Assembly: GCA_019247695.1 (NCBI GenBank)
Contig: JAFBAP010000102.1
Span: 1 to 34,385, forward strand
Direction: 5' to 3'
Length of the DNA stretch: 34,385 bases
Source of the DNA: Verrucomicrobiota bacterium
GTDB lineage: Bacteria; Verrucomicrobiota; Verrucomicrobiia; Chthoniobacterales; JAFAMB01
Shown: positions 14,459 through 22,566 of the stretch, in pieces
Layout: each line of letters begins with the position of its first letter
Numbering within the stretch: position 1 is the first letter of the stretch
Position numbers and translations under genes: made by a program
Notes under the pieces: model-generated
Databases searched by the model: none
What the model was told of the DNA's origin: nothing
What the model saw: only the letters and a program-made list of their open reading frames with translations

Positions 14459-17104
14459 ATGACACAGGACCAACCCGGTGCGTACCGTATTGCTCAGGGG
14501 GAGCCGAACGTCGGTGCGCGTCTCTCGCCAGTCGTCGCCACCTGGTTCGAGCGTCGCTTTCGCGAATTCAGTGAGGCCCAGCAGTTGTGCATTCCGCGGA
14601 TCCTTGCCCGGGAGTCAGTGCTCCTGAGTTCACCGACCGGCAGCGGCAAAACGCTGGCGGCATTTCTGGGCATTATCGACGACCTCGTGCGGGAAACGCG
14701 AGTTTCGGGGCCGGCGCGCCGGTGCCGGGGAAGAATCGTGCAGGATCCCTCCGGGACCGCCGGCCGCAACGGTCGACCGCCGGATTCGGCCGTGCCGGGC
14801 GGACCAGGCATTCACGCCATTTATGTTTCGCCCTTGCGTGCCCTCACTTACGATCTCCAGAAAAACCTGCAACAACCGCTGGCCGAGATGGGCCTTGACG
14901 GGCAGATCCGGGTGGCCATGCGGACCAGCGATACGCCTGCCGGGGAGCGCCGGGCCATCAGGCGCCATCCACCCGAGATCCTGCTCATCACCCCGGAAAG
15001 TCTGGCCATCATCCTCTGCCAGAACGATTATCGCGAGAGTTTACGCGGCTGCCGTTACGTCGTGATTGACGAATTGCACGCGATCGCCGAGAACAAGCGC
15101 GGCGTCGACCTGGCCTTGTCGATGGAGCGGCTGGAAGCTTTGTGCGAACGGCCCTTATGCCGCGTCGGGCTGTCGGCCACGGTGGCGCCCTTGGAGCGGA
15201 TGGCCGCCTTCCTCGTCGGACCCCGGCGGGCCTGCTGGATCGCGAATGCGCAGGTTGCCCGCAGGCAGGTCATCGAGGTTTTCTCACCGGTTCGCAAACA
15301 GCCTTATCCCCCGGCCGGTTTCAGCGGCACCCGGATTTTGGAAGAAGCCAAGCGGCTCGTCGAAAAATCCCAATCGGTCCTGGTTTTTTGCAATACCCGG
15401 TCCGGCGCAGAGAACATCGGCCTGCGCCTGAAACAGCTCCTGCCGGAGCTGGCCGGCCGGATCGAGATCCATCACTCGTCGCTGGACCGCAGCGTACGCC
15501 TGCAGGTGGAGGATCGGCTCAAGAACGGGGAACTGCGCGCCGTGGTCTGTTCGACCAGCCTTGAAATGGGCATCGACGTCGGGGCGATCGACCTGGTGAT
15601 CATGGTCTCGACGCCGAAAGGGATCTCGCGGACCTTGCAGCGGCTCGGCCGAGCCGGCCATTCCATCCACCAGACCAGTTACGGCGTGCTGGTCGCGACC
15701 AACATCAACGACCTGATCGAATGCGTCGTCACCGCACGGCTCACGCGTGAGCGCCGGCTCGATCCGGTCCGGATCCCTGAGCTTTGTTGGGACGTGATCG
15801 CGCAGCACGTGGTCGGTATGGCGATGGCTGCGCCGATGATTCATCGCGAGGAGGTGTTGGCCGTATTGCGAAGGGCCTGGCCTTGCCGCGCCCTTACCGC
15901 CGAAGGGTTGGAGCAGGTTCTGACTTATCTGCAGGGGGGAGGCAGGCGTTTGTCCGCTCAGTACGCGGACGTGTTTGGTAAGATCGTGATCCGGGAGGAC
16001 CGGATCAGCCTGCCCTCGCGGCGGGTCGAACGCGAGTACCTCATGAACGTCGGCACAATCCCGGCCGAGGGCGTTATCACCGTGTTCCTGGGCCGCCAAA
16101 AACTTGGGCAGCTCGAGGAAGGCTTTATCAAGAGGTTAAACCTGGGCGATCGCTTCGTGCTGGCCGGCCGGATCGTGCAACTCGTCGAGACCAATGCCTG
16201 TTATGTGAAGGTGAAAGCCGCCGGCGGCAAAGGACCGATCGTCCCCTCCTGGAATGCGGGCCGGATGCCGCTGACTTCCGGGATTGCGCAGGAAGTGGTG
16301 CGTTTCCGGACCGAGATTAATCGTCGTCTTGACCGGCAGGATCCCGGCCTGCTCGACTGGCTCGTCGAAACGGAGGAAATCAGTGCCAGCAACGCCGAAG
16401 CCATCATCGCGCATTTCCAGGCGCAACGCCGTTTTTCGCGGGTGCCCGTCGAACGCTTATTGCTCATCGAATGTTATCAGGGCGAGGACGGCTTGCTGAA
16501 TTACTTTTTCCATTCCCTCATCGGGCGAAGCGGCAACGATGCCCTGTCACGCATCATCTCCTACCGCATGAAGCAGGTCGTCGGGGGGAATGCGATGGTC
16601 ACGGTCGACGATTACGGCTTTCTTCTGAGCTTGCAGCCTTTTCAGCGCATGACGCTGCCTCAGTTGCGCCAGCTCATCCGGGTCGAGGGCGCCGCCGAAG
16701 CCCTGGAGCGCGCCCTTCGTGATTCCGAACTGGTCCGATGGCAGTTCCGCGGAGTCGCACAAACGGGGTTAATGGTGCCGCGCAACCGGCCGGGCGGTGA
16801 ACGCCGGCTCCGGCAAATCCGCTGGAACGCCGAGATCCTCTTCCGGGTGCTCCAGGAACACGAGCCGGACCATCCGTTGTTGCAGGAGGCGTACCGCCAA
16901 GCCGAATACACGTTTCTCGACGCCGAGCGGGCCTTCGCCTTCCTGGACGAGGCGCCCGGGTACGAGTGGGATTTGCGGGAAGTGCCGGCCGTGAGCCCTT
17001 TCGCATTAGGGATGTACGTGAGCCAGATCCGTGAAGCGATGCTGCACGAGAGCCCTGAAGAAGCCATCGAGCGCCTCTATCACCAGATGTACGGCAACGA
17101 GTGA
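14459..17104 (+). CDS. Lhr-core type DEAD/DEAH DNA helicase
   Basis: 881 residues from ATG 14459. Superfamily 2 motifs in order: Q-like FSEAQQLCIP (37-46), motif I SSPTGSGKT (57-65), Ia YVSPLRAL (122-129), II DELHA (204-208), III LSATV (238-242), IV LVFCNTRSGAENIG, V STSLEMGIDVGAIDLV, VI QRLGRAGHS. The C-terminal half matches the Lhr winged-helix and core domains (VGTIPAEGVITVFLGRQKLGQLEEGFI; GGNAMVTVDDYGFLL). Length fits the Lhr core, without the long C-terminal extension of enterobacterial and actinobacterial Lhr. The family unwinds DNA or DNA-RNA hybrids 3'-5' in repair. A Gly/Pro/Arg-rich insert (about 80-117) between motifs I and Ia looks disordered. The metallophosphoesterase and ligase genes often found with Lhr-core are not adjacent here. 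Confidence 0.9.
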   Translation: MTQDQPGAYRIAQGEPNVGARLSPVVATWFERRFREFSEAQQLCIPRILARESVLLSSPTGSGKTLAAFLGIIDDLVRETRVSGPARRCRGRIVQDPSGTAGRNGRPPDSAVPGGPGIHAIYVSPLRALTYDLQKNLQQPLAEMGLDGQIRVAMRTSDTPAGERRAIRRHPPEILLITPESLAIILCQNDYRESLRGCRYVVIDELHAIAENKRGVDLALSMERLEALCERPLCRVGLSATVAPLERMAAFLVGPRRACWIANAQVARRQVIEVFSPVRKQPYPPAGFSGTRILEEAKRLVEKSQSVLVFCNTRSGAENIGLRLKQLLPELAGRIEIHHSSLDRSVRLQVEDRLKNGELRAVVCSTSLEMGIDVGAIDLVIMVSTPKGISRTLQRLGRAGHSIHQTSYGVLVATNINDLIECVVTARLTRERRLDPVRIPELCWDVIAQHVVGMAMAAPMIHREEVLAVLRRAWPCRALTAEGLEQVLTYLQGGGRRLSAQYADVFGKIVIREDRISLPSRRVEREYLMNVGTIPAEGVITVFLGRQKLGQLEEGFIKRLNLGDRFVLAGRIVQLVETNACYVKVKAAGGKGPIVPSWNAGRMPLTSGIAQEVVRFRTEINRRLDRQDPGLLDWLVETEEISASNAEAIIAHFQAQRRFSRVPVERLLLIECYQGEDGLLNYFFHSLIGRSGNDALSRIISYRMKQVVGGNAMVTVDDYGFLLSLQPFQRMTLPQLRQLIRVEGAAEALERALRDSELVRWQFRGVAQTGLMVPRNRPGGERRLRQIRWNAEILFRVLQEHEPDHPLLQEAYRQAEYTFLDAERAFAFLDEAPGYEWDLREVPAVSPFALGMYVSQIREAMLHESPEEAIERLYHQMYGNE

Positions 17105-17227
17105 CGGGTAACTGGTAACTCGTACCCGGCGGCTGGTGCCGGCAAGACGAAAGGCGCTGCTGTGCGTTATGCCTTGCGAGCTGCCCGTCACCCGTTATCA
17201 GTTACCAGTTACCAGTTACTCGTTACA
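17105..17227. repeat. Inverted heptamer repeat (TGGTAAC type) after the helicase
   Basis: Immediately after the helicase stop the sequence reads GGGTAACTGGTAACTCG; near 17187-17227 the mirror appears as repeated GTTACCA and GTTACTC units, about six in a row on the minus strand (GTAACTG). The arms can pair across roughly 60 bases. This is the same design as 9133-9415 (GGGTAAC units) and may end helicase transcription. It reaches to three bases before the next ATG. Confidence 0.7.
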
Positions 17228-17229
17228 CT

Positions 17230-18009
17230 ATGAAACTTTCCCAGGTTGCTGCGCAACTCTACACGGTCCGGGATCACGTGCTCGACCCGTCGGGATTCTC
17301 ACGCGCCATTGAGCGCCTAAAATCAATCGGCTACTCCGCCGTGGAGCTGATCCCGTCGGATAAAGTTAAGGATCAGGAGATCGCCAGGATCTGTAACGAT
17401 GCGGGGATGGCGGTGGCCGCTGCGCACGTGCACCAAAGCGTGCTCATCGCTCATCCGGAAGCCATCGTGGACAAACTGCAGGTCATCGGGGCCAAGCTCG
17501 CCGTGTACGCTTACCCGGCGGAGGTTGACCTGAGTTCGCGGCTGGACATCGAGCAATTAGGCAACCGGCTTGAACAGAGCGCGGAAACGTTGGGCCGGGC
17601 CGGGCTGAAGCTGGCGTACCATAATCACGCGATCGAGTTTTCCCGGGTCGATGGGGAACGTGTCTTGAACATCCTGCGCGGAGCGGCGCCGACGTTGAGT
17701 TTTGAGCTCGACGCCTACTGGGCGCAATATGGCGGCGTCAGTCCGGAACGTTGCATCCGGGAGCTTCGAGGCAAATTAGCGGCCCTTCACCTGAAGGATT
17801 ACGGGTTCGATCTCAAAAACAATCAGCCTTTTATGGCGGAAATCGGGACGGGCAATCTGGATTTTTCAGTCCTTGTGGCGGAGGCGGAACGTGTCGGGTG
17901 CGAGTGGTTCGTCGTGGAACAGGATGTCACCCCTGGCGACCCGTTTGACTCCCTGGCGCACAGTTTCCGGTACGTGCAGGACAACCTGGCGGTGCGGAAC
18001 GGCCGGTAA
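17230..18009 (+). CDS. Sugar phosphate isomerase/epimerase-like TIM-barrel protein
   Basis: 259 residues from ATG 17230. The whole length matches the xylose-isomerase-like (AP endonuclease 2 fold) TIM barrel: start KLSQVAAQLYTVRD, then GYSAVELIP, AAAHVHQSV, LAYHNHAIEFSRVDG, SFELDAYWAQYGG, LAALHLKDY and a final WFVVEQDV. The metal-site residues expected for the family are visible: Glu in AVELI, the YHNH His pair, Asp in ELDAYW, His in HLKD, Glu in VVEQD. Such proteins isomerise or epimerise sugars or inositol derivatives, or degrade modified sugars; the exact substrate cannot be read from sequence. The preceding repeat reaches almost to its start codon, so it may have its promoter inside or upstream of that repeat. 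A GTTCGG heptamer element follows. Confidence 0.85.
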   Translation: MKLSQVAAQLYTVRDHVLDPSGFSRAIERLKSIGYSAVELIPSDKVKDQEIARICNDAGMAVAAAHVHQSVLIAHPEAIVDKLQVIGAKLAVYAYPAEVDLSSRLDIEQLGNRLEQSAETLGRAGLKLAYHNHAIEFSRVDGERVLNILRGAAPTLSFELDAYWAQYGGVSPERCIRELRGKLAALHLKDYGFDLKNNQPFMAEIGTGNLDFSVLVAEAERVGCEWFVVEQDVTPGDPFDSLAHSFRYVQDNLAVRNGR

Positions 18010-18010
18010 A

Positions 18011-18066
18011 GTTCGGAGTTCGGAGCTCCGAGCTCCAAACCCTTGCGCCGTGGCTGCCGTGTGACA
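18011..18066 (-). repeat. Composite CACGGCG/GTTCGG repeat, copy 1
   Basis: Two GTTCGGA heptamers (18011-18024) and their inverted form GCTCCGA are followed at 18045-18066 by a block that on the minus strand reads TCACACGGCAGCCACGGCGC. Read on minus, the order is CACGGCG block, AAG spacer, heptamers, as in the copy at 28957. Confidence 0.65.
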
Positions 18067-18075
18067 TTATCCTGA

Positions 18076-18510
18076 GTGAGCCGTAGAATTCGCGACATCC
18101 GGTTACGCCGACTCCAGGGGCAACTCGGCGAGGTGGCGTACCAGATTACAAAAGTCCATTTCTCGCATTTTCAAGATCCGGAGCCTGTCTGGCGTCCGGC
18201 CGTGAATATTTTTCAGTGTGACAACTCCCTCAGGGTCTGCCTGGAGTTGGCGGGAATCGAGCCGGGGCAGGTGGACGTGGAGGTCCAGCCCGGACGTCTT
18301 TTGGTGCGCGGCTACCGCAATCCGCCCGAGCCAGCCATCATGAAAGCGCACGAACAGACCGCTCGCATGCGGGTCCTGGCGATGGAAATTAATTATGGCG
18401 CGTTTGCTCGTGAAATTTCGTTGCCGCTCGACCTGGAGATCGAGCGCATCCAAACCGAATGGTTGGACGCGATGTTGTGGATTGTGCTGCCGCGTCGTGC
18501 CCACGCCTGA
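18076..18510 (+). CDS. Hsp20 / alpha-crystallin small heat-shock protein
   Basis: 144 residues from GTG 18076. The alpha-crystallin core runs from about residue 37 to 140: VNIFQCDNSLRVCLELAGIEPGQVDVEVQPGRLLVRGYRN, then MEINYGAFAREISLPLDLEIERIQTEWLDAMLWIVLPR. The G-x-F-x-R-x-[IL]-x-LP pattern (GAFAREISLPL) and the final ILV-type IVLP motif are typical. It acts as an ATP-independent holdase that keeps unfolding proteins soluble, by family knowledge. It ends 85 bases before lon on the same strand; a chaperone next to a quality-control protease suggests shared heat-stress expression, although no heat-shock promoter or CIRCE element is seen. Confidence 0.88.
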   Translation: MSRRIRDIRLRRLQGQLGEVAYQITKVHFSHFQDPEPVWRPAVNIFQCDNSLRVCLELAGIEPGQVDVEVQPGRLLVRGYRNPPEPAIMKAHEQTARMRVLAMEINYGAFAREISLPLDLEIERIQTEWLDAMLWIVLPRRAHA

Positions 18511-18595
18511 GAGCCGGGCGACTAAGGGGGTTTCGCGACGGTGATCACGACTTTTTGCGCTGGCCTGCGTGAACGCTTTTGGCTTTTGAATAACC

Positions 18596-21097
18596 ATGTC
18601 CGACGATTTGGAAAGCCGCAGTACCGCTGACTCCAACCAACCGGCCGCGAAAGCGCCGGGGAGTGAGGCGAACGATAACACGAACCGGGAAGGGGGTTAT
18701 TCTTCCGAAGAGGGCGCCGAGCTGGTCAGGGTCACGCCTTCGTTCGTGCTTCCTATCCTTCCGGTACGCGGCCTGGTGCTTTTTCCCGGCAGCGTCGTAC
18801 CGCTGACGATCGGCCGCCCTTCCGCCCTGAAACTGGTCGATACCGAATTGCCCGACAACAAACAACTCGGGCTGGTGGCGCAGCGTTCGGAAGAGCAGGA
18901 TCGTCCCGGACCGGCCGATCTTTACGAGGTCGGCGTGTCGGCGCAGGTGTTGAGATTGATCCGCCAGCCCGACGGAACGGTGGCGTTGTTCGTCCAGGCT
19001 CAGCAGCGGGTACGGATTCGCGCGTTTGAACAGACGGAGCCTTACCTGCGCGCGTTTGTTGAGCCGGTCGCGACCATTCAGCCGCCGCCCGATGACAAGC
19101 AGCTGCAAGCAGCTTTCAACCACCTGCGTGATTCCGCCACGAGGCTCCTGGATCTTTCCCCGGAAACTCCCGAGCAGATCCGGAGCCTGCTGGCCAATCT
19201 CAGCTCGCCGGAACAGCTGGCGGACATCCTGGCCGGCAATCTCGGCGCTGAGCCGGCCAGGAAACAAGCCATTCTGGAAGAGCCCGATTTACTGAAACGG
19301 ATCCAGGCAGTGCAGGAGATTCTGCAGCGCCAGATTGAGATTGCCGAACTTCAGCAGAAACTCCGGGAGAATGTAGAAGGCCGTTTTTCGGACACGCAGC
19401 GCCGGGCGTACCTCCGTGAACAGCTGCGCGCCATCCAGAAGGAACTTGGGGAAGAAGAACCCGAAGGGGAGGAGCAGGCCGAACAGCTTCGCCATAAACT
19501 CAGGGAAGCGGGTGCACCCCAATACGTGCTCGACGCCGCCGACCGGGAACTGAAACGCCTTGCGCACATCCCGAGCGCCAGCCCGGAGATGTCGGTCATC
19601 ATTTCCTATGTGGAAATGCTGGCCGATATGCCGTGGGCAAAAGGAACTGAGGATCATACCGATCTGGCCAAAGCCCAGGAAATCCTCGACCGCGACCATT
19701 TTGGCCTGGAGAAGGTAAAGCGGCGGATCATCGAATTTCTGGCGGTGCGCAAGCTTAAGCCGGAGGGACGCAGCCCGATCATCTGTTTCCTGGGCCCTCC
19801 CGGCGTCGGTAAAACCAGCCTGGGCCAATCCATCGCGGATGCGCTCGGCCGCAAGTTCTCCCGTATCTCGTTGGGCGGGATTCGGGACGAAGCGGAGATC
19901 CGCGGTCACCGCCGAACGTATATCGGCGCAATGCCGGGCCGGATTGTTCAGGAAATCCGCCGTCTCGGCGTGCGCAATCCCGTCCTGTTGCTGGATGAGC
20001 TTGACAAGGTGGGTTCGGACATACGAGGCGATCCCGCGAGCGCTTTGCTCGAGGTCCTGGATCCGCGCCAGAACAACACGTTTACGGACCGTTATCTTGA
20101 TGTCGCGTTTGACCTCAGCCACGTCATTTTTATCGGGACAGCCAATTACGTCGAGGGCATTCCCGCGCCGTTGCGCGACCGCATGGAGATGATCTCGATT
20201 CCCGGCTATACCGAAGCCGAGAAGCTGAACATCGCACTGCGGTACCTGGTGCCGCGCCAGCTCGACGAGCATGGCCTGAAACCGGAGCAGTGTATTTTTG
20301 AAGAGGCCGCCCTTCAGGTGATCATCCAGGAATACACTTACGAAGCCGGCGTCCGTGACCTGGAACGCCGGATCGGAGCCGTTTGCCGGTCCGTCGCTGC
20401 CGAGATCGCCAAAGGCGCCGTTACGCAGGTAAGCGCCACCCCATCGATGGTTCGCCGCATTTTGGGCAATGCCTCGCGCGCGGTTCGCGAAGAGCGGCTC
20501 TCCCAGGATCTGGTGGGCGTCGTCACCGGCCTGGCTTATACGCCGACCGGTGGCGATATCCTGTTTGTGGAAGCGACACGATACCCCGGCAAAGGCGGCT
20601 TGTTGCTGACCGGGCAGGTCGGCGACGTGATGAGGGAATCCATGCAGGCGGCTTACAGCGTGGTGCGGAGCCGCGCCGAGAGCCTCGGCATCGACCCGAC
20701 GCTGTTCGCCACCAGCGACGTGCACATCCATGTGCCCAGCGGTGCGGTGCCGAAAGACGGTCCGAGCGCCGGGATCGCCATCACGACCGCGATCGCCAGT
20801 TTATTCAGCGGGCGGCCGGTTCGCAGCGACGTGGCAATGACTGGTGAAATCACTTTGCGAGGAACCGTCTTGCCGATCGGTGGCCTGAAGGAGAAAAGCC
20901 TTGCGGCGCTCCGGGCCGGCATCCGCCGGGTACTCATGCCGTACCAGAATGAGAAGGATCTCGAAGATATTCCGGCCGAAGCTCGCAAACAGCTCGAATT
21001 CCAGCCCGTCCGCACCATCGACGAAGTGCTGGCTGCGGCGTTGCGCCAGACCAGCGGCGACGGCAAGGGCGGCCCGGCGAGTCAGGACGCGGGATAA
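18596..21097 (+). CDS. lon: ATP-dependent protease Lon (class A)
   Basis: 833 residues from ATG 18596. An acidic start of about 45 residues precedes the LON substrate-binding domain (about 48-240; LPILPVRGLVLFPGSVVPL). The central helical region contains RAYLREQLRAIQKELGEEE. The AAA+ module has Walker A GPPGVGKT (about 399-406), Walker B PVLLLDELDK, and sensor FIGTANYVEGIP. The peptidase domain keeps the catalytic dyad: Ser724 in DGPSAGI and Lys767 in GGLKEKSLAALRAGI, 43 residues apart as in E. coli Lon. Length is slightly over the usual 780-810 because of the acidic tails. It degrades misfolded and regulatory proteins in the cytoplasm. It follows hsp20 closely. The stop codon sits inside a perfect 17-base palindrome. 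Confidence 0.97.
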   Translation: MSDDLESRSTADSNQPAAKAPGSEANDNTNREGGYSSEEGAELVRVTPSFVLPILPVRGLVLFPGSVVPLTIGRPSALKLVDTELPDNKQLGLVAQRSEEQDRPGPADLYEVGVSAQVLRLIRQPDGTVALFVQAQQRVRIRAFEQTEPYLRAFVEPVATIQPPPDDKQLQAAFNHLRDSATRLLDLSPETPEQIRSLLANLSSPEQLADILAGNLGAEPARKQAILEEPDLLKRIQAVQEILQRQIEIAELQQKLRENVEGRFSDTQRRAYLREQLRAIQKELGEEEPEGEEQAEQLRHKLREAGAPQYVLDAADRELKRLAHIPSASPEMSVIISYVEMLADMPWAKGTEDHTDLAKAQEILDRDHFGLEKVKRRIIEFLAVRKLKPEGRSPIICFLGPPGVGKTSLGQSIADALGRKFSRISLGGIRDEAEIRGHRRTYIGAMPGRIVQEIRRLGVRNPVLLLDELDKVGSDIRGDPASALLEVLDPRQNNTFTDRYLDVAFDLSHVIFIGTANYVEGIPAPLRDRMEMISIPGYTEAEKLNIALRYLVPRQLDEHGLKPEQCIFEEAALQVIIQEYTYEAGVRDLERRIGAVCRSVAAEIAKGAVTQVSATPSMVRRILGNASRAVREERLSQDLVGVVTGLAYTPTGGDILFVEATRYPGKGGLLLTGQVGDVMRESMQAAYSVVRSRAESLGIDPTLFATSDVHIHVPSGAVPKDGPSAGIAITTAIASLFSGRPVRSDVAMTGEITLRGTVLPIGGLKEKSLAALRAGIRRVLMPYQNEKDLEDIPAEARKQLEFQPVRTIDEVLAAALRQTSGDGKGGPASQDAG

Positions 21098-21120
21098 ATT
21101 TTATCCCGGCGGGCGCCCGC
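21091..21120 (+). terminator. Palindromes at and after the lon stop codon
   Basis: GGGATAAA-T-TTTATCCC (21091-21107) is a perfect inverted repeat containing the lon TAA, followed at once by the 12-base palindrome GCGGGCGCCCGC (21109-21120). They may act as a terminator or as a stabilising 3' end of the lon message; a T-run is missing. Confidence 0.4.
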
Positions 21121-21308
21121 GCCCTTCGGGATTGCCTTTGTACCGGGAGAACGGTTAGATTCAGGGCGGCACGTCAATGCTTGGCGCGAATGAGCCTGCC
21201 CCACCCTCGACCTGGCTTTCAAAGGGCGCCGAGCCGCCGAGCCCCCGAGCTCCCCTTCAAAGGGAGACCGGGCATCATTGAAACGCTGAGACTGGACCCT
21301 GAGAAGAC

Positions 21309-22262
21309 ATGAAAACGGTAATGGTGGTAGACGACGTGCCGGCGAACCTGGAGGTGTTACTCGGCTACCTGACCGGGGCGGGTTACCGGGTGCTGGTTGC
21401 CGAGAACGGCAAGCGTTGCCTCGAACAACTCGAACGTGAACTGCCCGATATCATTCTGCTTGACCTGATGATGCCCGGTATTGATGGCATCGAGACCTGC
21501 CGGCAGATCAAGCGCCGGCCCGGTTGGGGCGCAATCCCGGTGATCGTTATCACCGCCGCCGACGCACTGGACAAAAAGTTAGAAGCGTTCAGCGCGGGTG
21601 CAGTCGACTTTCTGGGCAAACCCATTCAGCCGGAAGAGGTGCAGGCGCGGGTGCAGGCGCACCTCCGGATTCGCGAGCTGCAGAGCGAACTGGAACGCAA
21701 AAACCAGGAACTGCAGGAAGAAATCGAATTGCGGTTGGATGCTGAACGGGAGCTGGAAAGCTCGTTGGCCGAAGCGTTGGTGATTGCTGACCTTGCAGGG
21801 AACATCGTTTTCGCCACGCGCCAGGCCAAAATCTATTTGAGCACTTACCTGCCCAAAGAGGAAGGTGCGGACAGCAGTGTATTGCCGGCCGTGATCCGTG
21901 ACTGGCTGAAACAAGGTGCCGGGCGCGCTCCTTTGGCCGTCCGGCATCCGAAAAAGGGCACCATCCAGGTTGATTCTTTCGGCTCGCCCACGCATCGCAA
22001 TGCGGTTTTTCTACGGATTGAGCGCCAAAACGGCACCTTCGGACCCGAGGCGCTCCTGAGCCTTGGTCTGACGGCGCGGGAAGCTGAGGTGCTTTACTGG
22101 ATTGCGGAAGGCAAAACCAACCCCGAAATTGCCATCATTCTCGGCGCGTCGTTAAACACGGTCAAAAAGCACGCAAACAACTTGTTTGCGAAGTTAGGCG
22201 TGGAGACTCGTACGGGTGCTGCGCGCCTGGCGCTGGGGGCGTTAGGCGAGGCCGCCGGTTAG
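21309..22262 (+). CDS. Response regulator: receiver, coiled coil, LuxR-type HTH
   Basis: 317 residues from ATG 21309. The receiver (1-120) has VMVVDDVPANLEVL, phospho-acceptor Asp in ILLDLMMPGIDG, Thr in VIVITAAD and Lys in FLGKPIQPEE. A coiled coil follows (about 120-155; ELQSELERKNQELQEEIELRLDAERELES in register), then a PAS-like segment (about 156-235; EALVIADLAGNIVFATRQAKIYL). The C-terminal 65 residues are a LuxR/GerE helix-turn-helix (LTAREAEVLYWIAEGKTNPEIAIILGASLNTVKKHANNLFAKLGVETR split over helices). The receiver is of the OmpR/PleD type more than NarL, an unusual pairing with a LuxR output. No kinase is adjacent. Likely a transcription factor activated by phosphorylation and dimerisation. 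Confidence 0.9.
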   Translation: MKTVMVVDDVPANLEVLLGYLTGAGYRVLVAENGKRCLEQLERELPDIILLDLMMPGIDGIETCRQIKRRPGWGAIPVIVITAADALDKKLEAFSAGAVDFLGKPIQPEEVQARVQAHLRIRELQSELERKNQELQEEIELRLDAERELESSLAEALVIADLAGNIVFATRQAKIYLSTYLPKEEGADSSVLPAVIRDWLKQGAGRAPLAVRHPKKGTIQVDSFGSPTHRNAVFLRIERQNGTFGPEALLSLGLTAREAEVLYWIAEGKTNPEIAIILGASLNTVKKHANNLFAKLGVETRTGAARLALGALGEAAG

Positions 22263-22490
22263 AATGCCGCGAATGCGACAAGCCGAAAAATGCCACAAAC
22301 GACTGATTTGGCGCATTCCTTCCTGAGCTCACACGGATGCGGGATCAAAGAATGCTGCCGGCCGGCTGCGGCATTCTCTCCCGTCTCCTGATCCCGTTGT
22401 TTTTAGCATTGGCCTGACGCCGCGAGCTGAAGCGCGCTTGGAAGGCCCCGAATCGAAGTCAGTCATTCGCGGCATTTTTTTCGGTTCTGC
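22263..22490. repeat. Inverted-repeat element (AATGCCGCGAATG) with central hairpin
   Basis: AATGCCGCGAATG at 22263-22275 has its perfect reverse complement at 22464-22476, and a looser match extends the arms (CCGAAAAATGCC, GACTGA-TT). Near the centre (22349-22377) is a strong imperfect hairpin with arms AGAATGC/GCATTCT around CGGCCGG. The left arm is shared with the element at 9133. No gene is seen up to 22566. Confidence 0.7.
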
Positions 22491-22566
22491 TCCCATCGGG
22501 TAATTACCTCCGCCTGCCGGTAAACTTAGAAGAGCCTCCGGTGCTGATTTCGGCGCTGGCCTAAAC

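Noticed and set aside
15284-16099. 271-residue minus-strand frame inside the helicase gene
   Set aside because: Antisense to well-conserved helicase motifs, with no domain character.
18011-18040. Heptamer array as the promoter of hsp20
   Set aside because: The GTTCGGA units recur in unrelated positions, including between convergent genes, so they are not a heat-shock promoter; no CIRCE-like inverted repeat was found.
19289-20731. 480-residue open frame on minus opposite lon
   Set aside because: It mirrors the codon pattern of lon, which has all Lon motifs; the protein has no recognisable domain. High-GC antisense frames stay open by chance.
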